Below, one piece after another: positions 1 through 12,370 of a stretch of 64,000 nt of DNA. Positions within the stretch are counted from its first letter, which is position 1. Each line of letters begins with the position of its first letter. Source of the DNA: Syngnathus acus (taxonomy: Eukaryota; Chordata; Actinopteri; Syngnathiformes; Syngnathidae); assembly GCF_901709675.1 (NCBI RefSeq), contig NC_051098.1:7567000-7630999 (forward strand). Direction: 5' to 3'. The notes beneath the pieces are model-generated. The model saw nothing but the letters and a program-made list of their open reading frames with translations, did no database searches and had not been told where the DNA came from. The translations under genes were made by a program, and so were the position numbers.

Positions 1-64
1 CTTGAAGTGCTACCCTCCAGCGATATGCTTACTGTAATGCAAGTGATTAAAGCAAACAGCTGCC

Positions 65-345
65 TTAGCCATGGGGGAGTACGTGTGAGTGTAGACTCCA
101 CATATTTGGGTGTGAAAAGTGTGAGTAGTGACGTTAACATTCAGTGTTGATGCAAGCATGCAAATGTGGCTACCTTTACAATAACCCTTTTAAAACCTGG
201 ATAATTGCATTATTTAGGTTTTTAAAGTCCATGTAAAAGTGCGCAGACACCCAAATATGCCCTTAATCGGGATTTCAAAATTCCAAATAAGAACCCCGAA
301 TTACCCCCTTTATAACCCAAATATGAAAGAAATATGAATATATGT
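65..345. repeat. Possible old transposon fragment with short inverted repeats
   Basis: A 13-bp sequence (CATATTTGGGTGT, 101-113) recurs as its exact reverse complement at 247-259. The right part, with a run reading AATCGGGATTTCAAA and then AACCCCGAATTA, resembles a dispersed repeat type I associate with fish genomes, but I cannot name a family. No target-site duplication was found. It could be chance structure in unique DNA. Confidence 0.3.
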
Positions 346-2027
346 GAAAAAAACTCAGATTGTGGTGATGTCAATGAGCTCGACTTTAGTGGTCTTCATC
401 CAATCATTAAAATTTTCATAATCATATCTTCTATGTAGGTTAAATTTACTGATAATTGACATTGCATACAATCGATGCTAAATGGTGAATGCTACAGTAA
501 GTTATTTTGTAAAATATCTTAAATCAAATCTGAAAATCTACACTTCAACATCGTCTATAGCATTGCGGCAGTACAAATTCATAAAAGCTCCGTCAATGTC
601 CAAATTGTATTTGCAAATGTCGTTACTTCTTGCAAATTAAAAAGTAGAGCGGAATGAATAGCTTGCTGACTGCAGCCTCTCCTTTGCACCTACAGCAGAT
701 GCATTCCATTTAGGGAGCAGAAAGCTGGAAGGGCCAAGAGACGCTCGGGATACTTAGAAGGATGAGGGCAGACAACCACCATGCTGCTCAAGGCAGCAGC
801 TCCCTACATAGGGATGCATTTTTCAGGCCAAGCCTGGCAGCAAGTTTACACTGCAGCCCCCAAACACATGACAAGCGTGCCATGCAGTATCCCAGCTGGA
901 ATAGGAGGAGATCTTTTAGTCCTTTCATGAAAGGGATGAAATGTCCCCAAAATAAACTGCCTATTTTACTATTCTCCATCTCTTTCACGTAAATACAAAT
1001 TCAGCTGAGTAAGCATTGATGCCTGAATGACTTTTAACCTTTGCCTTTCTATTTCCATGCCTTTTGTCTTTACTATCTGGGGACATTCCAGTAGCTTTGC
1101 AAGAAGGATTGCAAGCTTCTGGCTCTATAGACAAAGTGTAGGAGTCTGACTGCACCCCGGAACGTTCAGTGAAATCATCTTCTTCAACCCTAGCAGCAAG
1201 AAGCACACACAAAAGGGGTTAAGAAGATGAGCTTAAGGGCTGGCTGCTATCTACCACAACCCCCCCCACTACTAAAACAGGGCTTTGTATGCTAATGAAA
1301 CTCAGTGGATGAGCAATGGCAGTCAGGAGACAAATGTGTGGGGCATTAAATCACGCCACCCGTAGCATTAAAGAATGATAATAATGGAGAACACAGACAT
1401 CTCAAGTTATTGATGTGCGTTTTATGACATGCATATTCAAAAGAGAGTGACACTAATGTCTACCCTGTGGCACAGTGAGAAGACACATTAGAGACAGCAA
1501 GTTGCTGTTCATTTATTTACAAATCAAAAAAAGGGAGGGCAATGATTTGTTGGGGTGGGGTGGGGGTGGAGAAAACACACTATGCGAATTGGAAAAATAA
1601 ATCAAACATTACCACAGAATTAACACACTGCACAGGGTGGTCATTTCAGTTTTAACCTAGGAGAGCAGTTTTGGATTTGAAAAGATGACGTCTCTATCAC
1701 TGTTGCTCGAAGGAAGGGAGAGCTTAAATTGGAGCAGTTTCTCTTCAGCTCTCCCATAGTCTGATTGTTGGAGAGTGTGGTTAGAAGAGCCTGGTGCCTC
1801 AGGTGCTGCCATGTCACAGTTGGGCTCAGATGGATCTAAGCCACCATTTGCACTGTTGGCAATACTTTGCCTCCATATGCTGTCGAGTGGACAGGGAGTG
1901 GGATGCTCAGCTGGCCTTGTGGAGTGAGTCAGGGGGACTAACTGCAGATTTACTCTTTCTTTGTTTTGGATGGCCTTGAGACAGTCCTGGCAGTTTGTTG
2001 AATCCCATAATCACCCAAAAAGGAGAA
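346..2027. other. Noncoding DNA, no gene recognised
   Basis: AT-rich unique sequence. Short open frames of 61 to 76 codons occur on both strands, often overlapping one another, with no recognisable domain and no codon pattern. A C-run lies near 1260 and a G-rich tract (GGGGTGGGGTGGGGG) near 1553-1568. The tract is too short for a confident four-run G-quadruplex. Confidence 0.6.
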
Positions 2028-2041
2028 GGGGGGGGGGGGGG
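2028..2041 (+). repeat. G14 homopolymer
   Basis: An uninterrupted run of 14 G. Such runs are unstable in length and prone to sequencing error. Confidence 0.9.
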
Positions 2042-2132
2042 AAACAGACTCGCAACATTGATGGCTCTAGTTGGCAATGGGTTGGCAAAAAGATGTGACG
2101 AGGTACCCAATTTGATTTTCATGGTCGGTGTA

Positions 2133-2235
2133 CAGTGGGACCTCTACTTACGAACATAATTGGTTCCTAAATTAGTAGGAGAAATTTTCAGGAACCGAAG
2201 GGACACGGGTTTGCAATTTAATAAAAAGAGAAAGT
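2133..2235 (+). mobile_element. DNA-transposon terminal fragment (CAGTGGGACCTC type)
   Basis: It begins CAGTGGGACCTCTACTTACG, which matches the terminus of a common vertebrate nonautonomous DNA-transposon type as I recall it. A related start, CAGTGGAACCTCC, is found at 33687. No right terminus or target-site duplication could be placed, so this is probably a truncated, decayed copy. The right boundary is approximate. Confidence 0.45.
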
Positions 2236-4084
2236 TAATAAGCAGACATTTAAGGCCACCGCAAGCATTGTTGCTGTTTTAATTTTTTCACTGCAGTCAT
2301 TTTACATGAAAAAGTAAAACAAATCATAAAAAACAGATATCAGTTGCCAATATTTTGACTGAGGTGTTTGTCTCTTTTCCCAGCTGATACTATCTCAACA
2401 CCTATCACTCGTCTTCAGACATTCAGTAGCACAAAAAAGTTTCCAACTACTCTCTACTTGTCTTTTTCTACATCCTCCAGCTGCATATTCTGACACTGAG
2501 GTCATGAAACAACCAGTTTTCGATTCCTTAGCTTCTGTGTATTTGAACTGCGCAGCCCAAATTCCCAAAGTTTCACCTGTAAGATTTTGAGCAAAACCCA
2601 GGTTGAGCAAGGATCAGGCATCGTGACCTCGATACGCTGTAATGTTTCATCAACTTGTTTGTGTGCACTCGGTCAGCGGGTGGGAAAATAGAGAGAGGAT
2701 CGTTAAAAGCATATGAGTGGTCTCATAAGAGACACAGGGTCAGGCTTTTAAAAATGAAAAGAAAAAAAAAGCCATGCTTTTATTTACTTAACCTTTGGCT
2801 ATGAGAAAAAGCAATCAACATCTTTTCGATAGGCATTGCTCTGTTTTCCATTGGCTACGGTTGCTCGGAAGTTCCACATTTTTGTGTATTTGTTCTGCAT
2901 CGCTTGAACATTTTATGCGCTCCCATTTACTCCATGCAAACTTGTTATCACATGGCTGTGTCAGAATGTGGAAGCATAGTTGGTTGTTAGACAGAATAAT
3001 GGGGCCAAACACTTAATGGGTGGGAAAGGGTGACAGTAAACAGCAAATGAATGTGCTGCCTGATGGCTTTTAAAAAGTCATTATCACATCATACCCAGCT
3101 AGCAGGCTGTGAATATTTAGCCAATGTGGGGACAAACAAAATTAAAAAAAAAAAGCTTGGAAAAGATTGACAATATCAACACAGAAGCATTTTGTTTTTG
3201 AGTCAAGTTAAAAGCGCTAAATGAGTGTGGATGTTGTCCCAAACAAGTTAAAGACGCATTACCAGCCTGTTTTTGTAGACTAACAAAATCTAGATTACTA
3301 ACTAATCTGTTTAGTATTAAATATACATTCTAAATGATTATTGTTTGTCTTTATTTTAGGGGTGAAATCATGAGTGAAGGTTGTGTAGTAAACAGTCAAT
3401 ATTGTTGTGATATTATGGTCTTCTGTTTAGCCATCTGCACTTCTTTCCTTCGAACTTAAAAGTGGCAAGTGCAATTACACGGGTGGTCCAGCAAATTGGT
3501 TGGAGAACCTTGACTGGTCAATGGTGACCAGTTGGATGGGTTTTGAGAATATCTTGTTGGGAATTATTTATCCTGCATTAATCGGAAGGTCATTATTTAT
3601 AGACAGGAGTCATAGCTGCCACCACATGGAGGTCAAAGCGGTTGGAGAGAGATATAATGAGTAGACACTTCAGATTAACGGGGGTCTGTGTCAACTGTAG
3701 GAGAAAAAGGAGGAAATACATGTTCAATGACAAAAAGGTTTGCTCTAATTAACAAAAGTGACTGCGCCTGGATGGACAGACAGTAATCGGGTTTGGAAGG
3801 ATGAGGGGGAGAATGAGGACACAATGACCTGTGGGGGGGTGTTGAGAGATGGGACGACGGCCATGCAGACCCACCTCCTAACAGTGCATCAAGGACTCCT
3901 TGGTGTGCTGACATCTAAAAGATGCCATGCTGAGTTTTTTTTCTTTGATAATCTTTTATAACCTTTTGTTTGGTTTGCAAGATAATTCAGGTTGCAAATG
4001 AGCAGGTAACCACTTTCATGTTAGTTGTACTAAATTCATCTTGTTTTTCCTTTTTAATCACTTCACTGGTTCTTTTATGTCAAA
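2236..4084. other. Noncoding DNA, no gene recognised
   Basis: Unique AT-rich sequence with A and T homopolymers near 2762 and 3146. Two open frames of 65 and 73 codons at 2795-3016 lie on opposite strands of the same DNA and carry no domain. No splice-flanked exon could be recognised. Confidence 0.6.
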
Positions 4085-4145
4085 CAAATTATTTTAGGTG
4101 CATTACCTGACATGTTTCGGTGGCTCCTTCCGCCTTCATCAGAGT
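4085..4145. repeat. Possible dispersed repeat fragment
   Basis: The stretch around CCTGACATGTTTCGG, followed by CGCCTTCATCAGAG, resembles a motif often seen in fish and amphibian dispersed repeats: a 'gatgaag... cgaaacatgt' unit read in reverse. No boundaries or duplicated target site are visible, so the call rests on resemblance alone. Confidence 0.3.
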
Positions 4146-4599
4146 GTCCTTTCATGTTATTTTTCTGCTATTTTCTGATTTTTCCAGTTTTTTTCCTCGA
4201 CATTTTCCTCCATTCTCCATCGAGAACATAAAATGCAGATTCATCAGCCTTATTGTCAGGCACCAGCAGGTTAACAAGTAAATTCTAAATGAGAATTTAG
4301 ATTTTACAAATGGCAAGTGCCCATCATGACAGCTGGACTGGACACTAATGACATCTGGAGGGCAAAACAAACAATCATGATTCGAGACGATTTGCAGTTT
4401 TAGATCATCATAAAGGTGTTACTTTAAGTAATTTAGTGAAGTATAAAATCAGTTCTACAATCACTCTTGGTGTAAAATGTTTCATTTCCTCAGACAGATG
4501 CAGTCTCTCCCAGTCTTTACAATCGGTAATTGCATCCACGTTGTTCCTCCCTTTGTTGTTACTTTTGGTTTTTACTCCAATTTTACATCTATGAACACA

Positions 4600-4689
4600 G
4601 TTCGGAACTCCTTTCAAAACTAAAATCCCCCTCATTTAGCTGATGTCAGTTCGGAACTCCTCTCAAAACTAAAATCCCCCTCATTTGTA
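4600..4689. repeat. Tandem duplication, 49-bp period, about two copies
   Basis: GTTCGGAACTCC begins at 4600 and again at 4649. The following bases (CAAAACTAAAATCCCCCTCA) are repeated with one substitution, and the second copy diverges shortly after 4686. The high identity implies a recent local duplication. Confidence 0.88.
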
Positions 4690-5587
4690 GGTAGGCCTCA
4701 TTTGACACCTGCTTCATCGTTTGCAATTAGGCATTATGGGATGTAATTGGCCATCTGCCTTTGCCATCTTGTTCTCCTGGAGAGGGGCCATGTTGTTCCC
4801 CCGCAACACTTGAGTTGCCTGTGTTCTCAGATGACCTTTACAAATAGTGCAACAACAAGTACCAGGAATGCATCCCTTCAACGTTTGTTACTGTAATACA
4901 ACAACTCAGATATTATATACAGCCACACAACTAAATAATATATCACACGATTTACTATGATTGGATTGTAGTCTAAGTCTTAAAGCAATTTACTGGCTTG
5001 AACTTGAGCTTTAATGCTAAGGGCTTTTTTTATTATTATTTTTAAGTGTTTTATTTTTAGATGGTAAATATGGTGGTGACCAATTATTGCAGGCATTGAA
5101 AAAGAGTGATTTCAGGGTACATATACACATTGTCTCCTCATTTATGCTCAACAGTAGTGACTCTCTTGGCAGGTATTGTAATTGCTCTTTTTCTTGCTGT
5201 CAGTCACAGTTAACGCTCTTCGTAGCTATTCCCACTTTTAGCCCCACCTGTGCCCCGTCATCAGCTCGCCGTGATGACAGACACCACATTCCTGATGACA
5301 GGGAAGAAAATCTTGAGTGGCAGAGGCTTTCATTACTTCACTGCTGTCACTCATGCTGCCTGGCCAGTGGGAACAAGTGTTTCCCTTCAGTTTTTTTGTT
5401 TCTGCCCTGTTGGTCCTTAACGTTGACATTGAGGAATTGTCCACAGGTGTTGGTTTCTCAAATGCCTGCTGTCAATGCTTGCATTATTAAGTCCAGTCTA
5501 CAGGTCACAGTGGAAAGTCCATGTTGAAATAATCAAAAGTACCGGTTTCTTTAGTAGCATATATTTGGTGCATTGTTTGGGTTCCGG
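4690..5587. other. Noncoding DNA; contains the longest open frame of the window
   Basis: A 146-codon frame runs on the plus strand at 5087-5527. Its translation is rich in Ser, Cys, Leu and His with no domain, signal or repeat that I recognise, and it overlaps a 68-codon frame on the other strand. I see no promoter, splice sites or polyadenylation signal that would make it a gene. Parts such as 5270-5380 are mixed in composition and could be conserved noncoding sequence. Confidence 0.5.
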
Positions 5588-5822
5588 CATCCATCTATCC
5601 ATTTTCTGAGCTGCTTGTCCTCACGAGAACGCAGGGGGCACCCTGAACCGGTTGCCAGCCAAATTGTAGGATACACAGACAAACAACCATCCACACTCAC
5701 ATTTACGAGCAATTTGGAGGCAATCGGCTTACAATGCATGTTTTTGGAATGTGGGAGAAAACTGGAGTACCCTAAGGAAACCCACAACCACTGCACTGTG
5801 AGGCGGATGTGCTCAACCGTGA
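5588..5822 (-). mobile_element. tRNA-derived SINE, diverged and lacking most of its head
   Basis: Same family as the full copy at 39746-40103, read on the minus strand. It shares the tail side (CCATCTATCCATTTTCTG), the central GGTTGCCAGCCAA segment, the GCATGTTTTTGGAATGTGGG segment and the GTGAGGCGGATGTGCT end. The central GGAGCCTATCCCAGC block and the box B region are deleted. No convincing target-site duplication remains, so this is an old copy. Confidence 0.8.
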
Positions 5823-8461
5823 TTTCCAGCATACCAAGACAAAGTAGACACCTCCGCTCCTTTTTTTACAGCGTAAATTCAAAGCCAAAGATAATACATC
5901 ATTCCAGAGAATAATAAAGCAGTCCTTAACTTTTTTTTTTTTTTAATGGAGAGTTTTGTTGCTTGATGCCAGCAGTCAATTTTGCACTTTGGATGCCAAG
6001 GGATACATAAATGCCCAGAAGAACACACCAAGCCGTGCAAGCCAGCTGACTTCTCATTGATTCGTCTCATTTTTCTAGGTTAGATCGAATCAATTCATTT
6101 TGACATAAATACTAGCTAAACAACTCCAGGCTGAAGTGAATCGAAGAGAATAGTTTTGCACGGCATGTTAAATAAACCCAAACAGCTTGTTAAGTATATC
6201 TGTAATTTCTTTCCCACAATTAGGTGCTTCACATGAACATAATCCTCAGGTTAAGATAGAAAGCCAGGTTTGTACTTGAATACGTTAAATTATCCTCAGA
6301 ACACAAGACAGATCTTTGTGCTTACGTCAATCGTATATGTTGCTGAACTGCTCTTTTCACTTAATAAAAATATTGTTTCAGGAGTTTATGTCAAATGTTT
6401 TTTTCCCCAAATAGTATCTTGGGAACACACACACACAAGCTGACATTTTTACACTTTGTAGTCTATGAATAACAGTTCCAAAATTAAAGACACACTTTAA
6501 AATAGTCTTTTTTAAGTAACCCAGGTTTAGTAACAAAAAAAAACAGTGAATACGTTTCTGAGATGTTGAGTTTGAAATTTCTGAACATATTGAGTTTTGA
6601 CCCCCAAATAATTAGTGTTGCCTTTATCTTTCCCTCACGTACATGCAGTTAATCCTCCTACTTACCACTCTCATCATGAGCACTAAAACAATGACCCATT
6701 TTGCCTTTCACATCCACATGAAGTATTCATAATAAACAGTTAAATCTTTATTTTTCTGAAGCTGCTAAACATCGTGTCTTATATGTATTAAACAGCTGCT
6801 TAATTTGATGACAATGAATATTATTCATTTTAATTTCATGTGAAATTAATTTCATATTTTTCGGCTAACCGTTGTGTTGCAAATATATTGATCAGGCTCA
6901 AGCTTCTGTTCAGAACAAGTTCCCTGTTTCCACTCATCCCTGTTTCATGCTTCCATGGTTGTAAGGGTGCCAGCATTGAGTACATCCTGCAACAGAGGTT
7001 GGAGTCATCTGGTTTCTTTGCCACCATGACAAAACATGACAGATGTGTTTGGGCAGTAGAGTACCAGACCTGTCACGCAGCATTAGGTTTACATGGTTAT
7101 GAGAGGAAATCACAGGGTGTTCTCACAAAGGGAGTCCAATCATGAACATGGCGCCACTGAGGCAAGTGGACATCTAAGCTGTAACTTTTAATCTTGTCGA
7201 TTCACTGTCACAGTTGGAGAGGATTTTGGTATCTGTAGTGAATAGTAGTAGATTGAGATATTTTACCACAAATTAGTGCCATGTAATAATAAGAGAGGAT
7301 AATAGACCCGAAATTCTAATAAATCATTAATTTATCTAGACACCTATTCAGGCCACGTTTGGCGAGCTGACACATGTGACAGGTATACTAAAGCAGCTTA
7401 TCATGCTCAATTCTTATCATCTACTCAAACTATCAGCGAAACACAAGGCGAACAATTGTCGATAAAAATCTCCCAAGATGATTCCTCCCGAAAAATGCAG
7501 CGTTTGATCAATTATGGAATGGAATAATGAATGTTGTGAAGGGCCCTTTGTTCTCATACTTGCCAGTAAAATTAGTCCTCAGACATCCCACATGCTCCAT
7601 AAAAGAGCTGACTTGGACTTTATTAATGAATCACCTTTTGTCCCTGTTATCTGCTCACCTGTGGTCAGTTTTACAGAATGGCAATTACCCCTGATAGCGA
7701 TTAGAACAAAGGATAATGTCAAAAAAGACATGACTTTGTGAGCAACCTTGGAAAGTGGGTGTTTGATCTTCATAAAACTGTCATAATAAGCACATGCAGA
7801 TACAAGTGAGGTTTCTTCCTCACGTCCTCACGTGAAGAACTAGACTCACGATGAAACTCTTGAACCAACCTATTGTGAAATTAAATACAGTTATTGGCGA
7901 ACAAATAAACATTACTGTTGATGTCCAATTTCCTTCTATAACCACAATGGTGTCTCTAAAAAGATCATAAACATCTATTGTAAATTTACTAATGTGATCA
8001 GGGTATAGATTATTTTTAAAATGTGAATAAAATATGGTCAAAACAAAAAAGGAATGATGAAAAAAATAAACACGATATTTTAGGAGTATTTCTTCCTTTA
8101 ACCTGTTTTCAAGGATGGCCTGTTTCACTAGGTCCTACAGATTTAATCAAAATCACGCTGAAATCATTTTTGTAATTGCTGATGGAGTAATTTTTTACTT
8201 TTACATAAAGTACAAGCAATGAAGGCTATCATGTCACTCGTAGTTTGGGCAAGAAATAAACAATGGCACTAAAATGAGCACATAATTTTCTCTATTTTTT
8301 AAAATAAAATGAGATTTTTCAAATCCAGAAACACCAAGACCACTCTTTAACTTCACATTGGATGTTTTACATGTGACACTAAGATATGCAGCCTCTTTCT
8401 GCTTTCTGAGATGAAAACAGGGTCTGTGTAAAGCAGAATTTCAGTCTTTCATTAGTACACA
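5823..8461. other. Noncoding DNA, no gene recognised
   Basis: AT-rich unique sequence with short CA and A/T runs (6427-6437, 5931-5944). A 101-codon frame at 6840-7145 and a 102-codon minus-strand frame at 7820-8128 have no recognisable domain. The latter is simply low-GC sequence. Confidence 0.6.
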
Positions 8462-8523
8462 CTATGATGTGCGTGCATGTGTGCACGTGCGTGTGCACGT
8501 GCACGCGCGCGTGTGTGTGTGTG
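8462..8523. repeat. Alternating purine-pyrimidine tract (GT/GC/CA), Z-DNA prone
   Basis: An almost unbroken alternation of purine and pyrimidine. It includes the perfect 12-bp palindrome GTGCACGTGCAC (8493-8504), which contains the E-box CACGTG at 8497-8502, then a CGCGCGC block and a (GT)n run. Alternating CG/CA tracts are the classic sequence class able to adopt Z-DNA. Whether this one does in the cell is unknown. Confidence 0.85.
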
Positions 8524-10439
8524 GTACCCAAACTGGACTCTAAAGCCTTCTTTAATCTGGTCTCATTTATGAAGGATGGTGGGCACATTGCGCCTCAGGG
8601 AGCGTGTGTGAAGTGCAGTTGCTGTCAACACAAGTGAGGTCACAGCAGAGGTCAGCAGTACTCCGGCCCTCAGGGTATAGAAAGGCTTCGCTTAATACTA
8701 TGAACAGGAGTCTCTGCTAGACTCACTTATACATACACAATAGCGTGTGTTTATAGCCGGCTCGGTAACCATCACGTATACCGTTTTCTCACACGATTTG
8801 AAATCTCCCAAAATATACAGTGTAGTCTACAAATGTGTTTGGATAATAGCAGTAAGAATATCACATGTTACTCCTTCCACTGTGAAGATGTTTAAAAAAA
8901 TATAAGCGTCCATCTATTTTTCTTAAGAAATGCCTTCACATTCGTGTTATATAAATAGAGTCAAGCCATTCCCGGCGGGCAGCTGTGCAATACAACTTCA
9001 GCCAAGGACTATCATACTGGTCTCCACAAACCTGTTTGTTCTGTTTTGAGAGTCTATGTGACACAATATGTCACAATCCAACTCACTGTCTCACATGGAT
9101 GTCGCCATGGGACTTGACGAAGGCTCTCTACCAACGAGATGCTCGTTTCATCTGTGAGGCAGCGCTCATATGTGAGCTGTTAAAACACAATCAGCTGCAG
9201 AATTTGTGATATTTCCTTTCCAAATCACATGTTCCACAATAGATTGGGTTTTTGAAGCAAAGGTTGAATATAACACCCATTGTTGCAAGTGAGGGTGTGA
9301 CATTTCGAAGGTGAGGCAAAATTGAAACACCTTTCACATCTTGACACTTTCAGGTAGAGGTTAAATAATACATCAATGATGGAGTGACTTCACAATTACA
9401 AAAAAAAAAGAAACTCTCTCGAGCCACAATTAGTCTGTTTTCTCCCTCACCTACTTGACAGGACATTTGGGCAATGTGAGTATGCAAATACGAGAAATGC
9501 CCATGGCAGATTTTACATACTGAAATAAACAGTATACATTAATCTGTGCAATGAAATGTCAAACATTTTCAATTACCTGTTGTATGTCTTTAACCCTTAA
9601 AGGCCCATATTTCTTTCTGCTAAAATTACATACAACTTTAAATGGGCTTTTTATTGATTGTTACAGGGAGTTGTTACTGTATGAGGCATACTGTAGGTCA
9701 GATTTATGTAGCTGAATCTCAGGAGCCCTTGCTTGTGAATATAAACATGTTTCTTACCACTTTAAATCAACAAAACAATGCGGTTGTATCTCTGTTTATT
9801 AGTCTCCCAAGAGAAACCATTGATTTTGTTGCTGTGTGGAGGCAATCAAGCATAACTGATTTGATTAGACCTTTCAATGATGGCATGTTGAGTTTTTTTT
9901 TGTTTTGTTTTATGAATACATTCATTTGTTCAAACTTCTCTGACTCTGGCTTTTCAGTGAGAACATGCATTTTCAACACCTACTCAGTTCCTCATATTCC
10001 CTCCCAACATCTGACTAGCATGCATTTACTCTTTGTTTATTATTGACAGACAACTATGCAACATTCATGTGAGGCAGGACAAGTCTGATGAGGGGAAATG
10101 TGCCTGAAAGTGTGGCTTTCCACCCACGGGGTGCTCTCAAAAACAGGGCCGCGAAGCAAAAGAGCCAAAACAAGGCCTGCCGATTTTTATTATTTTGCAT
10201 CAGGTGCTGTACCGGGTGAAACCATTTTAGCCCTTTTTGTTAATTATTATAATAATGAATGTGAGTTTATCTGAACAATGGTAAATAATTCTCCAACTCT
10301 ACATGTTGCTAATTTCAGCCAATGACTGTTATCCCCAAGCAAGTGATGACTTTGTTATTCAAACAACACTGCACATTTACTATTAGCACTAAACACGTCA
10401 AGCCCTAAGATGTGCAAGCACCCCCAGTGCGCGCATCTT
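8524..10439. other. Noncoding DNA, no gene recognised
   Basis: Mostly unique sequence. An octamer-type site, ATGCAAAT, lies near 9483 in a compositionally mixed stretch (9415-9500). A 134-codon frame at 9642-10046 is T-rich and has no recognisable domain. Confidence 0.55.
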
Positions 10440-10640
10440 CACTCTCCTCTCAGAGCTTCTGAGAAAAGTGAGCAAGCCATGCTAATCAGTGGGAAGAAGG
10501 GACTAAAGTTACTGCTAATCCATTCTGGAATTACGGGAGAGAACAAATTAAGAAACTTCAGCTCATTATCTGAGCTTTAATTCGCCGGCCCTCCTGGCGT
10601 AATCCCTCGTCAGCCTCTCCAGTTAATTATACTGCAGTCC
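10440..10640. promoter_or_regulatory. Candidate conserved noncoding block (possible enhancer)
   Basis: A compact block of mixed composition that keeps several CpGs in an otherwise CpG-poor setting. It has TAATCC cores (Otx/bicoid type) at 10516-10521 and 10600-10605 and a TTAATTAT homeodomain-type core at 10623-10630. It has no long open frame on either strand. The regulatory reading is inference and needs cross-species alignment. Confidence 0.25.
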
Positions 10641-10977
10641 TGAATGATTGTGCTGATGCTGTTTTGAGTTGAGTATACGTACATATAGCCACGTATTATG
10701 CTGTTGAAGTTTTCACTTCGGGAGGTGGGACTAGCACCCTGCAAATATATTGATACAGAAGCAACATTTTGCCATCCCACCTTTAGCCCTGTTTCCACTT
10801 GCCATATGGATAATTAAGTTAATCAGTTCAATTTGGCACAATATCCACGATTATCTACATTTTCGTCGTGTTCAAAAATGTCTGACCTGTAATACCTTTT
10901 TGTAAAGACCTTTTCTTTGGACTGCTAGTAACGGTAGAAGTCCAGTTAGTGTGTAGATACAATGCTGTCTATTGATT

Positions 10978-11011
10978 GGTTGACAGAGAATTGTCTGGTT
11001 GACAGAGAATT
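10978..11011. repeat. Short direct repeat, 19-bp period
   Basis: GGTTGACAGAGAATT occurs at 10978-10992 and again exactly at 10997-11011, which looks like a small local duplication. Confidence 0.85.
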
Positions 11012-12149
11012 ATCGTTTTTTTGTGACTGAATTAGCTATTGCCTGCCTAAAGATGGTATGTTGAAACTATAGGCATAATCAAAACTTACAGAGCCACACT
11101 AAGACAAACAACTGAACTGAACAGATCTGTTGAGCAGTGGCTTTTTGATTTTTTGTTCTTTCTTTTTAATGCCTTGGTTTCCTTTTCATATCATTTGATC
11201 CCCCCTGTGCATACGAAGAATGGCAATTGCTGCTATCTGTGATGAGACCAGACAAAGTCAGAGAAATCAAGAGTAAAAGAAGAAGCTATTTCTACCGAGA
11301 TGCACACTAAATGATTTAGGAGCTCTGGCATTTTTTTTCCCAGTTCTGAGAATTGATATAGACAAACTTATGACGCTGTCCCTTTTTGAGAAGGAAGCAG
11401 AGAAGCATAAAATGAGATTCGGCACATCTGTGAAAGTGCTTTCAGGTTCAGAGTAAAGATCACTACACGTGGAATTTGGAGTACACTGCATGCTTCTGTC
11501 TTCGAATTCAAATAAAAGAAGCCTCTGATAGTTACATTTTATCACACACTTAGCTTTAAGTATCTCTGTATGACTCTTTAGCAGCTATTGTACTGGTACG
11601 CAACAAGGGCACTTTAAAAAGTCTTGTTTTTTGCAGAAAATTACAGCACTTTCATTCAAAATGTTCATCTGTCCATTTAAACACACACTCTAAAAGCCCA
11701 TCATAAAGAAACTTCTTTTGTCGATTCAAAAGCTGAGCAATGTATGTATTGCATATATATTTGTATTTTTGTTAAATGCAAAAAATGTATTTTGAATAGC
11801 TGATGTGGCCACTGCTGCAAGAGGCTTTCAATGGCTTTCTGAGCTGTGTGGATTGAGTCACATTTGAACTTTGTCATTAAATGGCTGATAAGCCAGCCAT
11901 AAGAGAGGCTTTTGTAATTTCAAATATGGATAAGTGGCGGTGGAGGATCAAGCAGGAACGGCGGATGAATTGTTGGATGGAGGGATGTACGGCCGGGTCT
12001 GTGCTTTAAAACCACTTGATGTGCATCACTTATCACACCACAGTTGTTGTTGAAGCTGTTGCAATTCAACAGTGGCTTTATGTTAGTTCCATTTTTACAA
12101 GTGGATCAAACATTCACAAGCTCCACCTAAATAATTAAGCCTACATAAT
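11012..12149. other. Noncoding DNA, no gene recognised
   Basis: AT-rich unique sequence. A 92-codon minus-strand frame at 11267-11545 lacks any recognisable domain. The 11930-12010 stretch is richer in GC but shows no repeat or gene signal. Confidence 0.6.
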
Positions 12150-12370
12150 TCACCCAAAGCATTGTGGACTGACAGATAGGACGAAGGTTCTCGTCACACC
12201 TCCTCACCACCCCACACAGTGAGAACATTGATTTGTGGGCCACAGGAGGTTAGTGCGGGGGCCACTCGCCATACATCCCCCATTAGGCTAATGAGGCTTG
12301 GCATGACAGATTTGGTGATTAGGTGAACAGAGCACACTGCTTGTGGCATGTTCTGTCACTGAGTAATACA
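12150..12370. promoter_or_regulatory. Candidate conserved noncoding block
   Basis: GC content rises locally (CACACCTCCTCACCACCCCA, then GGGGGCCACTCGCC), followed by TTAGGCTAATGAGG and GGTGATTAGGTG cores. No repeat family and no open frame of note. Conservation cannot be judged from one sequence. Confidence 0.2.

Noticed and set aside
5087-5527. 146-codon open frame as a protein-coding gene
   Set aside because: No recognisable domain, no promoter, splice or polyadenylation context, and a frame on the other strand of the same DNA. Frames of this size occur by chance in 64 kb.
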